Position numbers and translations under genes: made by a program. The notes beneath the pieces were generated by a model. That model worked only from the letters and a program-made list of their open reading frames with translations, was not told the DNA's origin and ran no database searches. Of a stretch of DNA of 64,000 bases, positions 41,645 to 50,455 are shown piece by piece (position 1 is the stretch's first letter; each line of letters begins with the position of its first letter). This stretch comes from SHYQ01 sp041674525. Lineage in GTDB: Bacteria; Chloroflexota; Dehalococcoidia; UBA2979. The stretch covers positions 14,381-78,380 of the forward strand of contig JBAYVN010000003.1 of the NCBI GenBank assembly GCA_041674525.1, in the 5' to 3' direction.

Positions 41645-42361
41645 ATGGTCGATGCGCCTCTCCCGTCCCCCGATCCCGCGATGGGTGGTGCGGCGGCGTC
41701 CTCGCGAATCCGTGCGGGCGCGCGAGACGTATCGAAGAGTGGCAGGCGATCGAGTCCGCGCGCGAACGCGACGACGGCGACTGACGCCGAGCTGATGGCC
41801 GCCATCGGGACTGGCGATCTCGCCGCGCTGGAGTCGCTCTACGACCGCTACTCCACGCTGGTGTACTCCGTCAGCCTGCGGGTGCTGCGCGACACGCACC
41901 TCGCCGAGGACGTCGTGCAGGAGGTGTTCCTCCGCCTGTGGCGGCAGCCCTCCTCGTACGACCCCGCGCGAGGGCGGTTCATCAGCTGGCTGATGTCCGT
42001 CACGCGCAACCGCTCGCTGGACGAGCTGCGGCGGGTGACGCGGCGCATGCGATCCGAGGAGGCGGAGGACGACGACCGGGGGCACGAGATCGCGGCGGTC
42101 GGGCATCTGGACGATCCCCAGGTCGAGCTGACCATGGCGGAGGTGCGCACCGCCGTCCGCGCGGCCATGACGAGGCTGCCCCCGGCGCAGCGACAGGTGA
42201 TCGAGTTGGCGTACTTCGAGGGCCTCACGCACGTGGAGATCGCCGGGCGCACGGGTGACCCGCTGGGAACCGTGAAGACGCGCGTCCGCCTGGGGATGCG
42301 CAAGCTCCGCGAATCGCTGGCCGAGTTCGCGGGGTGGGAAGCAGATCGGGGCATGCGGTGA
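41645..42361 (+). CDS. ECF-type RNA polymerase sigma factor (SigK-like)
   Basis: A 238-residue group IV sigma factor. Region 2 is LYDRYSTLVYSVSLRVLRDTHLAEDVVQEVFLRLWRQP with RFISWLMSVTRNRSLDELRR. Region 4 is LPPAQRQVIELAYFEGLTHVEIA with GTVKTRVRLGMRKLRESL. An extra 45 or so residues rich in Ser/Arg/Ala precede region 2. ATG 41645 has GGAGGG upstream. The anti-sigma gene overlaps its stop by four bases. The ECF19/SigK-RskA group often responds to redox or envelope stress, but the inducing signal here is unknown. Confidence 0.92.
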   Translation: MVDAPLPSPDPAMGGAAASSRIRAGARDVSKSGRRSSPRANATTATDAELMAAIGTGDLAALESLYDRYSTLVYSVSLRVLRDTHLAEDVVQEVFLRLWRQPSSYDPARGRFISWLMSVTRNRSLDELRRVTRRMRSEEAEDDDRGHEIAAVGHLDDPQVELTMAEVRTAVRAAMTRLPPAQRQVIELAYFEGLTHVEIAGRTGDPLGTVKTRVRLGMRKLRESLAEFAGWEADRGMR

Positions 42362-43206
42362 CGCCGGAAGAGCGCGAGGAACTGCTGGCGAGCCACGCGC
42401 TCGGCACGCTCAGCGCGCCCGACGCCGCCGATGCCGAGCGCCTGATGCGGAGCGATAGCGACGCGGCCGCGCAGTACCACGCGTACCGCGAGATCGCGGA
42501 CCTGATCGCGCTCTCCGCCCCGCTGCGGCGCGCCGAGCCCGCGCTGCGGGCACGCGTTATCGCGGCCGCTCGCCGCAGCCGATCGCGGCGGCCTCGGTTC
42601 TCCACGCGGCAGCTCCCGGTGCTCGCGCTGGCGGCGGCGCTCGCCCTCGTCACGATCTGGGCCGCGACGCTCCAGTTCTCGCTCGCCCAGTTGCGGGACC
42701 AGACCTCGTCGCTGAGCGCGGTCGTCGAGTCGGACGCGAAGCGCCTCGATCGGCTGGCGGGCGCGGCCAGCGGGGTGCAGGAGGCGCGCACGCTGAGCCT
42801 GCAGCTGAACTCCGCGCTCAAGGACGAGCAGGCGGTCCAAGCGGTCCAGGCCGATCCGAAGGCCGTGGTCACCGCCCTGGAGCCCACCCCGGCCAGCCAC
42901 GGCGCCGCCGGTGCATACATGTCCAGCGAGGCGGCCGGCGCGAGCGTGATCCTGCTGCGCAACCTCCCCACGCTTCCGCTGGGTGGTGCCTACCGCGTGT
43001 GGCTCGAGGATCCGCTGTCGCAGCTCACGCTGGCGGCGTCATTCGTTCCGGACAGCGAGATGGGCGCCCGCGTGGCGTTGCAACGCGACGTGCGTCTGGA
43101 GGCGGTGCGCATCTACGTCGTGGCCACGAGCCGCGCCGACGACCCTTCCGCCACCGGCCCGGTGGTGCTGATGGCGACGCTCCCGAAGCGCGCCACCACG
43201 CCGTAA
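42358..43206 (+). CDS. RskA-family anti-sigma factor
   Basis: A 282-residue membrane anti-sigma factor. The N-terminal EEREELLASHALGTLSAPDAADAERLM is the anti-sigma/zinc-finger-like helical region without the zinc ligands. A single transmembrane helix (about residues 85-108) is followed by a coiled segment and an extracytoplasmic RskA C-terminal domain with LPTLPLGGAYRVWLED. The GTG start at 42358 overlaps the sigma stop as GTGA, so stoichiometric coupled translation is likely. Release by regulated proteolysis is known for the family. Confidence 0.9.
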   Translation: MTPEEREELLASHALGTLSAPDAADAERLMRSDSDAAAQYHAYREIADLIALSAPLRRAEPALRARVIAAARRSRSRRPRFSTRQLPVLALAAALALVTIWAATLQFSLAQLRDQTSSLSAVVESDAKRLDRLAGAASGVQEARTLSLQLNSALKDEQAVQAVQADPKAVVTALEPTPASHGAAGAYMSSEAAGASVILLRNLPTLPLGGAYRVWLEDPLSQLTLAASFVPDSEMGARVALQRDVRLEAVRIYVVATSRADDPSATGPVVLMATLPKRATTP

Positions 43207-43282
43207 CCGCCCAACGGAGCGCCCCAACAGCCCGGAAGAGCGCCTCCACAGGCCGCAGCCGTGCCGCGGGAGCAAGTGAGCG

Positions 43283-44428
43283 CTAGCGGACCGCCTCGAT
43301 CGGCTCGGCAACCGCCTCGGGGACCGACTTCCGCCGGACCAGGTGGCTCTCCGCGAACGACTCCTCCGGCGTGAACCCGCGCAGCCGCCGGTCGAGGTAC
43401 CAGAACTCCTCGCGCAGGATCGCGGTGACCGGGACGACGGTGACCAGGCCGATGAATCCCCAGACGGCGCCGCCGATCACCAGCAGCAGGATCACCATCG
43501 CGGGGTGCATGTCCAGCGCCTCGCCCTGGATGCGGGGGACCAGGAGGTTGTTCTCCAACTGCTGCACCATGAAGTAGGCCAGCGCGACCCACGGCAGCAT
43601 GCTCGGGTTCGTGGCGGCGATCAGGATGAGCCCCGGGATCGCCCCCAGCCACGGCCCGATGATCGGAATCAGCTCGGTCACGCCGGCCCACACGCCGAGG
43701 CCCAGCGACAGGTCGACCCCCAGCAGCGCCATCAGCACGCCCACCGCCAGGCCCACCACCACGCCGAGGAAGATCTGCGCGCGCAGGTATCGCCCCAGCA
43801 GGCGGTCGGCCAGCGTCAGCATCATGCGCACGTCCTCGCGAACCTCCGCGGGCGCTGCGCCCACCACGGTCCGCCCGAGGTGCCGGTCGCGCATCGCGTA
43901 GAACATGAAGAACGGCACGACCACGAAGCCGAACAGGAAGCCCAGGGTGCTGGTGACCGTCGCCACCGTGCCCTGCACCGCGCGGCCGAGCAGGGCCGCC
44001 AGCATGGACGTCCCCTGCTCGGCGAGCCTGCCGAGGCGGTCCTGGATCTCCGGTGGCGTGCGCCGCTGGTACTCGTGCAGCAGGCCCACGGTCTGCTCCC
44101 GCGCGGCATCGGTGATCGCGGGCAACTGGTCGATGAAGTGCGCGACCTGCTCGACGGCGACCGGAACCAGGGTGACCGCGAGCGCGGAGAGCGCGCCGAA
44201 GAACACGAGGTAGATCAGTAGCACCACGAGGCCTCGACGCCACGACTCGTGATTTGGCTGCTTCAGGGGGATCAGCCACAGCAGCCGGTCGACCAGCGGG
44301 GCGAGGGCGTACGAGATCAGCGCCCCGATCGCGAAGGGGATCAGCGCATAGAGCGCCTGGAAGGCGATCACGCAGACGAATGCCGAGGTTCCGACCCAGA
44401 GTGCCAACCGTGCGCGTGGTGCGATCAT
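43283..44428 (-). CDS. AI-2E family transporter (UPF0118/PerM)
   Basis: An integral membrane protein of 381 residues with about eight helices. The family core is LTLADRLLGRYLRAQIFLGVVVGLAVGVLMALLGVDLSLGLGVWAGVTELIPIIGPWLGAIPG, plus YFMVQQLENNLLVPRIQGEALDMHP. Members include exporters and Na+/H+ antiporters; a role in autoinducer-2 transport should not be assumed. ATG 44428 is chosen because the hydrophobic N terminus follows it; an ATG at 44437 would add three residues. A -10-like CAGAAT lies seven bases before it. It is divergent from fur, and the two upstream regions overlap. Confidence 0.88.
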   Translation of the reverse strand: MIAPRARLALWVGTSAFVCVIAFQALYALIPFAIGALISYALAPLVDRLLWLIPLKQPNHESWRRGLVVLLIYLVFFGALSALAVTLVPVAVEQVAHFIDQLPAITDAAREQTVGLLHEYQRRTPPEIQDRLGRLAEQGTSMLAALLGRAVQGTVATVTSTLGFLFGFVVVPFFMFYAMRDRHLGRTVVGAAPAEVREDVRMMLTLADRLLGRYLRAQIFLGVVVGLAVGVLMALLGVDLSLGLGVWAGVTELIPIIGPWLGAIPGLILIAATNPSMLPWVALAYFMVQQLENNLLVPRIQGEALDMHPAMVILLLVIGGAVWGFIGLVTVVPVTAILREEFWYLDRRLRGFTPEESFAESHLVRRKSVPEAVAEPIEAVR

Positions 44429-44458
44429 GAGACGCATTCTGCCTGTTCTCCCCCTTCG

Positions 44459-44487
44459 TTGACAGGCCCCGGCGTTCGCCTGACGAT
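44459..44487 (+). promoter_or_regulatory. Promoter of leaderless fur-family gene
   Basis: A perfect TTGACA (44459-44464), a 17-base spacer and GACGAT (44482-44487), then six bases and ATG 44494. There is no ribosome-binding site. Confidence 0.75.
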
Positions 44488-44493
44488 CGGTTC

Positions 44494-44937
44494 ATGGCGA
44501 CCCAGAGCTCCGAGACCACTGAGAGCACCGAGAGCATCGAGCGCACGCTCGCCAGCGGAGGCTTCCGCCTGACCGGGCCCCGGCGCGCCCTGGTGGAGGT
44601 CATGCAGGCTCTCGGAGGCCGCTTCTCCGCCGACGACGTCGTCGAGGCGGCCCCCGGGGTGGGGCGCGCCACCGTCTTCCGCACCCTGCGGCTGCTCCAG
44701 GACCTCGGCATCGTGTGCCAGGTCGTCCTGGACGACGGCGCGGTCGCCTACCGGCTGGCGTCCGGGGGGCACCACCACCACCTGGTCTGCTCCGAGTGCG
44801 GCGTCGTCAGCGACTTCTCGTCGGGCGACCTCGAGGGGCTGCTGGACGACATCGCGCGGCGCACCGGGTACCAGGTGGACGCGCACCGGCTGGAGGTCTA
44901 CGGCCTCTGCCCGGCCTGTCGCGCGCTCGGCGCGTAG
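44494..44937 (+). CDS. fur: Fur-family metal-responsive repressor
   Basis: A 147-residue regulator with a Fur winged helix (FRLTGPRRALVEVMQALGGRFSADDVV, GRATVFRTLRLLQDLGIV). The dimerisation domain carries GGHHHHLVCSECG, with structural zinc cysteines at 99, 102, 139 and 142. It may be Fur, Zur or Mur; its position directly before a znu-type transporter favours zinc or manganese sensing. The N terminus is Ser/Thr/Glu-rich. The transcript is predicted to be leaderless. A tandem operator-like repeat in the next promoter is a candidate binding site. Confidence 0.9.
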   Translation: MATQSSETTESTESIERTLASGGFRLTGPRRALVEVMQALGGRFSADDVVEAAPGVGRATVFRTLRLLQDLGIVCQVVLDDGAVAYRLASGGHHHHLVCSECGVVSDFSSGDLEGLLDDIARRTGYQVDAHRLEVYGLCPACRALGA

Positions 44938-45035
44938 TTCCCGCCCCGCTCGCTCCACGTTCCGGTCGCTCTCCCCCGCGCCCTGCCCGCTCGCGCCCGC
45001 TCGACCCGCCCTCTCGACCGTCCTCTTGATCCGCC

Positions 45036-45064
45036 TTGCAGATGAGACATGGAATCAGTATGCT
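45036..45064 (+). promoter_or_regulatory. Promoter of the znu-type operon
   Basis: TTGCAG (45036-45041), a 17-base spacer and TATGCT (45059-45064). The first operator-like repeat occupies the spacer and -10; the second lies about 30 bases downstream. Confidence 0.6.
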
Positions 45065-45094
45065 CGCACCTAATTGAGACGCCGGCTCAGTATG
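45043..45094 (+). repeat. Tandem operator-like repeat over the znuA promoter
   Basis: TGAGAC-N6-TCAGTATG occurs twice, at 45043-45062 and 45075-45094, with starts 32 bases apart (about three helical turns). Fourteen of 14 specified positions are identical, while the six spacer bases differ. TGA and TCA at the ends of each core give partial inverted symmetry. This is a strong candidate for a repressor site, most plausibly for the adjacent Fur-family protein. Confidence 0.6.
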
Positions 45095-45122
45095 GTGCCG
45101 GCCCGCGGAAGGAACATTGTTC

Positions 45123-46067
45123 ATGCGCAGCGTCCTCCACGCCCTGGCAACCGCCGCCGCCGCGGCCGGCGCACTGGTGATCCTCGCGGCCTGTGGCGGG
45201 GGCGGCGCTGGCAACGGACGCATGCACGTGGTCGCGACGACCACCATCCTCGCCGACTTCGCGAGGCAGGTGGCAGGCCCGGATGCCGACGTGTCGGCGC
45301 TCATCCCGCCGGGAGTGGATGTGCACTCGTTCGAGCCGGCTCCATCCGTGGCGAAGGACATCGCCCGGGCGAACGTGATCGTCGTCAACGGCTATCACCT
45401 GGAGGAGGGCCTGCTCAGCGTCGTCGCGGAGAACCGCTCGAAGCAGGCGACGGTGGTGGTCGCCGCGAAGGGCCTGCAGGCCCGGGCCGCCGTCGAGGAG
45501 CACGAAGACGAGCCCGAGCCTCCGGAGGACCTCGACCCGCTCGCCACCGCCGAGGGCGACCCGCACCTCTGGCTCTCCGTCGCGGGCGCACAGCGGTACG
45601 TCGAGAACATACGCGACGGGCTCGCCGCCGCCGATCCATCGCACGCGGACGGCTACCGGGCACGCGCCGCGGCGTACCTCGAGTCGCTCCGGGCGCTGGA
45701 CGCCGAGATCCGGGCGACGGTCGCGCAGGTTCCGGCGGACCGCCGGCAACTCGTCGTGTTCCACGACGCGTACGGATACTTCGCGGAGGCGTACGGGTTC
45801 ACGCTCACCGCCTCCGTGCTGCCGACCAGCGCGAACCAGCAGGTCAGTGCGCAGAAGATCGCGGCCGTCATCGATCTGGTGAAGCGCGGGGGCGTGAAGG
45901 CCGTGTACCGCGAGCCCGAGTTCGACGCGCAGGTCCTGGACGCGGTGGCGCGGGAGACCGGTGCGCGCGTGCTGACGCTCTACTCGATCTACGCCGGTCC
46001 GGTGACCGACTACCCATCGATGATGCGGGCGAACGCCGCCGCCCTCGTCGATGGGCTGGCTCACTAG
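45123..46067 (+). CDS. znuA: Metal ABC transporter substrate-binding lipoprotein
   Basis: Cluster A-I/TroA-family binding protein of 314 residues. It is a predicted lipoprotein: VILAACGG supplies the lipobox cysteine at residue 24. Metal-ligand histidines appear in DVHSFEPAP, GDPHLWLS and VVFHDAYGYF, and an acidic loop EEHEDEPEPPEDLDP replaces the His-rich loop of many ZnuA proteins. Zinc or manganese is the likely cargo. ATG 45123 has AAGGAA upstream; an in-frame TTG lies six bases before it. It is followed by the ATPase and permease genes. Confidence 0.9.
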   Translation: MRSVLHALATAAAAAGALVILAACGGGGAGNGRMHVVATTTILADFARQVAGPDADVSALIPPGVDVHSFEPAPSVAKDIARANVIVVNGYHLEEGLLSVVAENRSKQATVVVAAKGLQARAAVEEHEDEPEPPEDLDPLATAEGDPHLWLSVAGAQRYVENIRDGLAAADPSHADGYRARAAAYLESLRALDAEIRATVAQVPADRRQLVVFHDAYGYFAEAYGFTLTASVLPTSANQQVSAQKIAAVIDLVKRGGVKAVYREPEFDAQVLDAVARETGARVLTLYSIYAGPVTDYPSMMRANAAALVDGLAH

Positions 46068-46119
46068 CGCGCGCGCGGCGTTACACTGCGACCCTGCACC
46101 ACCGCGGACGGGAGCGATC

Positions 46120-46989
46120 ATGGCGCGTGACGCACTGACGGCCCCGTCCGGCCATGTCCCCGCGCGCGAGCCGCTGGCGCCGCAGCATCCCCACGCCGCG
46201 TACGCGCTGGAGGTGCGCGGCCTCACGGCGGGGTATGACGGCGCCCCGCCAGCCATCGAGGGGATCACGTTTCGCGTGCCGGTCGGCGAGCTGATGGGGC
46301 TGATCGGGCCGAACGGCGCCGGGAAGTCCACGCTCTTCAAGTCGATCATGGGCCTGCTGCACCCGACGGCGGGCGAGGCGCTCGCCTTCGGACGGCCCGT
46401 GCGCGAGGCGCGCGCGGAGATCGCCTACATGCCGCAGATCGAGGAGGTGGACTGGGCGTTCCCCGTCTCCGTCTTCGATGTGGTGGTGATGGGACGCTAC
46501 CGGGGCTTCCGGCCGTTCGGCCGCTGGACGGCCGCGGATCGCGAGGCGGCGATGGCCGCGATCGAGCGCGTGGGCCTCGTGCCCTTCGCGAAGCGGCATG
46601 CCGGTGCGCTCTCCGGGGGCCAGCGGCGGCGCGTGCTGATGGCGCGTTCGATCGCGCGAGGGGCGCGGCTGCTGCTGCTGGACGAGCCGTTCGCGGGCCT
46701 GGACGCCGGCGTGCAGCACGACCTGCTCGAGGTCCTCGACGGCCTCGCACACGAGGGACGGAGCGTGCTGATCGCCACCCACGACCTCTCGTGCGTGGCG
46801 TCCTCCTGCGACGAGGCGGTGTGCCTCAACCGCCGCATCATCGCGGCGGGGCCCACCGCCGAGGTGCTCACGGAGCGCGTGCTGGCGGAGACGTTCCAGC
46901 GGCACCTGCTCGCCATCCCCAGCGTTGGCGACCTGATCCGCGTCGCCACGGATGAGCACGTTCCCGCGGAGGGGAGGGACGAGCCGTGA
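46120..46989 (+). CDS. znuC: Metal ABC transporter ATP-binding protein
   Basis: ATPase of the znu-type importer, 289 residues with a 30-residue N-terminal extension. Walker A is GPNGAGKST, the signature is LSGGQRRRVLMARS and Walker B is LLLLDEPFAGLD; the switch histidine is in IATHDLS. ATG 46120 has GGGAG upstream. The stop overlaps the permease GTG by four bases. MntA/ZnuC-type proteins cannot be distinguished by sequence alone. Confidence 0.92.
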   Translation: MARDALTAPSGHVPAREPLAPQHPHAAYALEVRGLTAGYDGAPPAIEGITFRVPVGELMGLIGPNGAGKSTLFKSIMGLLHPTAGEALAFGRPVREARAEIAYMPQIEEVDWAFPVSVFDVVVMGRYRGFRPFGRWTAADREAAMAAIERVGLVPFAKRHAGALSGGQRRRVLMARSIARGARLLLLDEPFAGLDAGVQHDLLEVLDGLAHEGRSVLIATHDLSCVASSCDEAVCLNRRIIAAGPTAEVLTERVLAETFQRHLLAIPSVGDLIRVATDEHVPAEGRDEP

Positions 46990-47825
46990 TCGACTGGTTG
47001 CTCGAGCCCTACTCGTTCGCGTTCATGCAGCGCGCCCTGCTGGCACTTGTGCTGGTCAGCGTCGTGGGCGGCGTGGTGGGCGCGTTCGTGGTGCACAAGG
47101 GGCTGGCGTTCTCCGGCGACGCGCTGGCGCACTCCACGCTCGCGGGCGTAGCGGTCGCGTTCGCCAGCGGCGGCAACGTCAGCCTCGGCGCGCTCGTGGC
47201 CGCCGTGGCGACGGCGCTCGGCATCGGCTGGACGCGCGAGCGCGCGCGCGTCTCGTACGACACGGCGATCGGGATCACGTTCGTCGCGATGTTCGCGTTC
47301 GGCATCCTGCTGATCTCGCGCCGCACCGCCTACACCCCCGACCTGCTCTCCTTCGTCTTCGGCAACATCCTGGGCGTCTCCGCGAGCGACCTGGTGGGCG
47401 CGAGCGTGCTGGCGGCCGCGCTGCTGGTATTCGTGGCGGCCACGTACCGTGAGCAGCTGCTGGTGGCGTACGACCCCGCGATGGCCTCGGCGGCGAGCGT
47501 GGCGACGCGGCTGTTCCAGTACGCGCTGCTGGTGATGATCGCCGTCGCAGTCGTGGTGGCGCTGAAGGCGATCGGGATCGTGCTGGTGAATGCGATGCTG
47601 ATCATCCCCGCGGCCACGGCATCATTGCTGGTGCGGCGGCTGCCCACCGTGATGCTCGCCGCCGTCGGCTTCGCGATGCTCGCGTCCGTGATCGGCCTGG
47701 AGGTCTCGTTCCACGCCGACGTGGCGGCGAGCGCGGCGATCGTGCTGACGGCAGCCGCGATCTTCCTCGGCACGCTCGGTGTGGTGAGCTGGACCCGCCG
47801 TTCCGCGCGGGTCGCGTCCGCCTGA
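46986..47825 (+). CDS. znuB: Metal ABC transporter permease
   Basis: Membrane subunit of the same importer, 279 residues with about eight helices. Family features are EPYSFAFMQRALLALVLVSVVGGVVGAFVVHKGLAFSGDALAHSTLAGVA and the coupling region near ALKAIGIVLVNAMLIIPAATASLLVRRLP. The GTG start overlaps the znuC stop as GTGA. A perfect palindrome follows 15 bases after the stop. Confidence 0.92.
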   Translation: MIDWLLEPYSFAFMQRALLALVLVSVVGGVVGAFVVHKGLAFSGDALAHSTLAGVAVAFASGGNVSLGALVAAVATALGIGWTRERARVSYDTAIGITFVAMFAFGILLISRRTAYTPDLLSFVFGNILGVSASDLVGASVLAAALLVFVAATYREQLLVAYDPAMASAASVATRLFQYALLVMIAVAVVVALKAIGIVLVNAMLIIPAATASLLVRRLPTVMLAAVGFAMLASVIGLEVSFHADVAASAAIVLTAAAIFLGTLGVVSWTRRSARVASA

Positions 47826-47840
47826 CCCCTTCGCCCGCTT

Positions 47841-47854
47841 GCCCGGCGCCGGGC
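47841..47854. terminator. Bidirectional palindromic hairpin
   Basis: GCCCGGCGCCGGGC is a perfect 14-base palindrome between znuB and the convergent secreted-protein gene, whose stop codon it touches. Confidence 0.4.
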
Positions 47855-48573
47855 TAGCCGCGTCGCTCCCGCGTCGCCGTGCGCGCTCGAACGCTCGCCG
47901 CGAGCACCGCGCCCAGCGCGAGGAACGCCAGCACCGTGCCCCCCACGCCGCCCTCGCGTGCGCCGATGCCGCCGCTGCCGGTGGCTGCCGGGCGCGGCGG
48001 CGTGGCCGGAGGGGGCGTGGGCGTCGGCGTGCTCGCGGACGGGGTGGTCGCGACGAGCGTCAGCGCGCCACCCAGCAGCGCGTACGCGCGCACCTGCGCC
48101 GCGGTCGGGCAGCACTGCGGGTCGCCCGGCGCGTGCGCGACCATCGACACCATGATCTGCCCCGCCGAGTCGATGCTGATGGCGTTGAGGACGATGCGAT
48201 CGCCGAGCGACGTGTGCGCGATCGGCTTCGCGCTGGAGTCCATCGCGTACAGCTCGAAGAAGGTTCCGCTGCCTCCCCCGCTCGAGGCGAGGACCACCGC
48301 GGCGCCGGGCTGACCCGCGATCGCGCCGTTGGCGACCGCCTGCAGGCTGACAGTGATCTTGCTTGCCGACCCCGGCGCCGCCGGAGCCTCGAACCGTCCC
48401 GCGACCAGGGTTGCGCTGCCGCCGGGCGCCAGGTCCGCGGGGTAGGTGGCGGCCTCCAGCTGCGCGCGCGTCGGGGTCGGCTGCTGCGCCATCGCGGGTG
48501 AAGGCTGGAAGGTCAGCAGCGTGGCGAGCACCGCCAGGACGGCGGCGCGGAGCAGTCGTCCGTGGTGCTGCAT
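47854..48573 (-). CDS. Secreted/membrane-anchored protein of unknown function
   Basis: A 239-residue exported protein: N-terminal signal peptide (hydrophobic stretch about 9-28, cleavage probably at AMA), a central domain of about 130 residues, a Thr/Pro linker (PSASTPTPTPPPATPP), and a C-terminal transmembrane helix (VLAFLALGAVLAASVRA) with a basic tail. This is a wall- or membrane-anchored layout. The domain has GDPQCCPTAAQVRAYAL, a Cys-Cys-Pro pattern also seen in small secreted actinobacterial proteins of unknown role. No function is assigned. Confidence 0.75.
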   Translation of the reverse strand: MQHHGRLLRAAVLAVLATLLTFQPSPAMAQQPTPTRAQLEAATYPADLAPGGSATLVAGRFEAPAAPGSASKITVSLQAVANGAIAGQPGAAVVLASSGGGSGTFFELYAMDSSAKPIAHTSLGDRIVLNAISIDSAGQIMVSMVAHAPGDPQCCPTAAQVRAYALLGGALTLVATTPSASTPTPTPPPATPPRPAATGSGGIGAREGGVGGTVLAFLALGAVLAASVRARTATRERRG

Positions 48574-48751
48574 GGCGGATTTCCTCGCTCTTCGAAATTT
48601 GTTTGGGCTTCCCCTGCAATACTAGGTGCATTTCAACCACGTGCGCGGCTCATCGCCACGAATGCCGATTGAGCACGACGGCGGGCGCCCCTATGGTGAT
48701 CGCGGTGGCTCGCGGCCCCGTCCGTGAGGTGTACTCCGGAGAAGAGCGGTC

Positions 48752-50197
48752 ATGTCCGACCAGATCACAGAGAAGCCCGCGAAGGTGGAACGCCCGGTCG
48801 TGGACCGCAAGGCACGACTCGCAGCTCCCTCGCACCGTCCATCCAAGCAGAAGCCAGACGCACGGATCGGCAACTGGGACGAGGTCACGTACCTCTTCGA
48901 TCCCGACATCGCGAAGCTCGAAGCGGCGCGTTGCATCCAGTGCCCGGCGGCTCCCTGCCAGAAGGCCTGCCCCATCCACAACGACATCCCGCGCGCCTTC
49001 TGGCTGCTGGAGAACGGTGACTTCGGCTCGGCGGCGAACGTCTTCCGCGAGACCAGCGAGCTGCCCGAGATGTGCGGACGCCTCTGCCCGCAGGAGCGTC
49101 TGTGCGAGGGCCACTGCGTGGTGGGCAAGAACGCCCTGCCGGTGGCCATCGGCAAGCTCGAGCAGTTCACCACGGAGTGGCAGCGCGCCAACGGCGGCGA
49201 GCCGAAGCCCGCGGTCGCTCCGCCCACGGGCAAGCGCGTGGCTGTGATCGGCGCCGGGCCGGCGGGCATCGCCGTCGCCGAGCGCCTCTCGCGCCAGGGG
49301 CACGGCGTGGTGATCTACGACGCGTGGCCGCACACCGGCGGCGTCCTGCGCTACGGCATCCCCACGTTCAAGCTGAACAAGCCGTCCATCGACCGCAAGT
49401 TCTGCGACCTCGAACGCCTCGGCGTGCGCATGGCCATGGGCACCCGCGTCGGCGAGGACATCGACTGGGCGACGCTCCGTTCCGAGTTCGACGCGATCTT
49501 CGTCGGCATCGGCGCGCAGACCGGCACGCGGCTCGGCATCCCCGGCGAGGACGCGCCGCAGGTGCTCACCGCGACCGACTTCCTCGTGCGCACCAACCTC
49601 ACCCCGGACGACCTGCCCCAGGCCATGCGTGAGCCGCTGGGCCGGCCCCACCGCGTGATCGTCGTTGGCGGCGGTGACACGTCCATGGACTGCGTGCGCT
49701 CCGCACGCCGGCTGGGAGCGGAAGAGGTCACCCTGGTCTACCGCCGCACGGAGGCGGAGATGCAGGGCCGCGTCGAGGAGCGCACCAACGCTGTGGAAGA
49801 GGGCGTGAAGTTCGAGTACCTCGCGGCGCCGCTCGCAGTGCTGCGAGGCGACGCGGGCGAGGTGCGCGGCCTCAGCTGCCAGCGCATGGCCCTCGGCGCG
49901 CCGGACGACACCGGGCGTCGCCGACCGGAGCCCATCCCCGGGTCCGAGTTCGAGGTCGTCGCCGATCTCATCGTCGTCGCCATCGGCTACGGCGTGGACG
50001 AGGACTGGGGCGAGGTGGTCCCGGAGATGGTCCGCGACCGTTGGGCGCGCATCGTTGCGGACCCCGAGACGCTGCAGACCAGCATCCCCGGCGTCTTCGC
50101 CGGAGGCGACGACGTCAACGGCGCGGACCTCGTGGTCACCGCGCTCGCGGACGGCCACCGTGCCGCCGCGGCCATCCACGAGTACCTGTCGAAGTAG
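48752..50197 (+). CDS. GltD/NfnB-like NAD(P)H oxidoreductase
   Basis: A 481-residue flavoprotein of the glutamate-synthase small-subunit family. The N-terminal Fe-S domain has CIQCPAAPCQKACPIHNDIP and CGRLCPQERLCEGHC cysteine clusters. It is followed by an FAD Rossmann fold (VAVIGAGPAGIAVAERL) and an NAD(P) fold (VIVVGGGDTSMDCVRSARRLGA), ending with TSIPGVFAGGDDVNGADLVVTALADG. No large gltB subunit is adjacent, so the electron partner is uncertain: glutamate synthase, Nfn-type transhydrogenase or another acceptor. The 48574-48751 gap holds AT-rich sequence with a possible -10 but no clear promoter. Confidence 0.9.
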   Translation: MSDQITEKPAKVERPVVDRKARLAAPSHRPSKQKPDARIGNWDEVTYLFDPDIAKLEAARCIQCPAAPCQKACPIHNDIPRAFWLLENGDFGSAANVFRETSELPEMCGRLCPQERLCEGHCVVGKNALPVAIGKLEQFTTEWQRANGGEPKPAVAPPTGKRVAVIGAGPAGIAVAERLSRQGHGVVIYDAWPHTGGVLRYGIPTFKLNKPSIDRKFCDLERLGVRMAMGTRVGEDIDWATLRSEFDAIFVGIGAQTGTRLGIPGEDAPQVLTATDFLVRTNLTPDDLPQAMREPLGRPHRVIVVGGGDTSMDCVRSARRLGAEEVTLVYRRTEAEMQGRVEERTNAVEEGVKFEYLAAPLAVLRGDAGEVRGLSCQRMALGAPDDTGRRRPEPIPGSEFEVVADLIVVAIGYGVDEDWGEVVPEMVRDRWARIVADPETLQTSIPGVFAGGDDVNGADLVVTALADGHRAAAAIHEYLSK

Positions 50198-50340
50198 GCA
50201 GGCGCTCCGGCGCGGAGGCATCTCGCGCACCCGCGCACCCGCGCCACGCGGGGCACAGGACAGCGAGCACAAGCGGCGGCACGCCGGCAGGCGGCCGCCC
50301 CGTGCCATTCCCGATGCGTAATTCCGAACTCCCCGGCTGC

Positions 50341-50346
50341 TAAACT
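50341..50346 (+). promoter_or_regulatory. Extended -10 upstream of bcp
   Basis: TGC followed by TAAACT, about 110 bases before the bcp start. No -35 is clear. The intervening leader shows no recognised riboswitch. Confidence 0.35.
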
Positions 50347-50455
50347 TGAACCGGACGTGCGGCCGAGGTGTCGCGCGACCGTACGCTTACCCATCCAGGT
50401 TGTGGTGACCCGGGGCGGCGCCGTTGCGCGACTCGCTCCGGGCGGAAGGAAGAAG

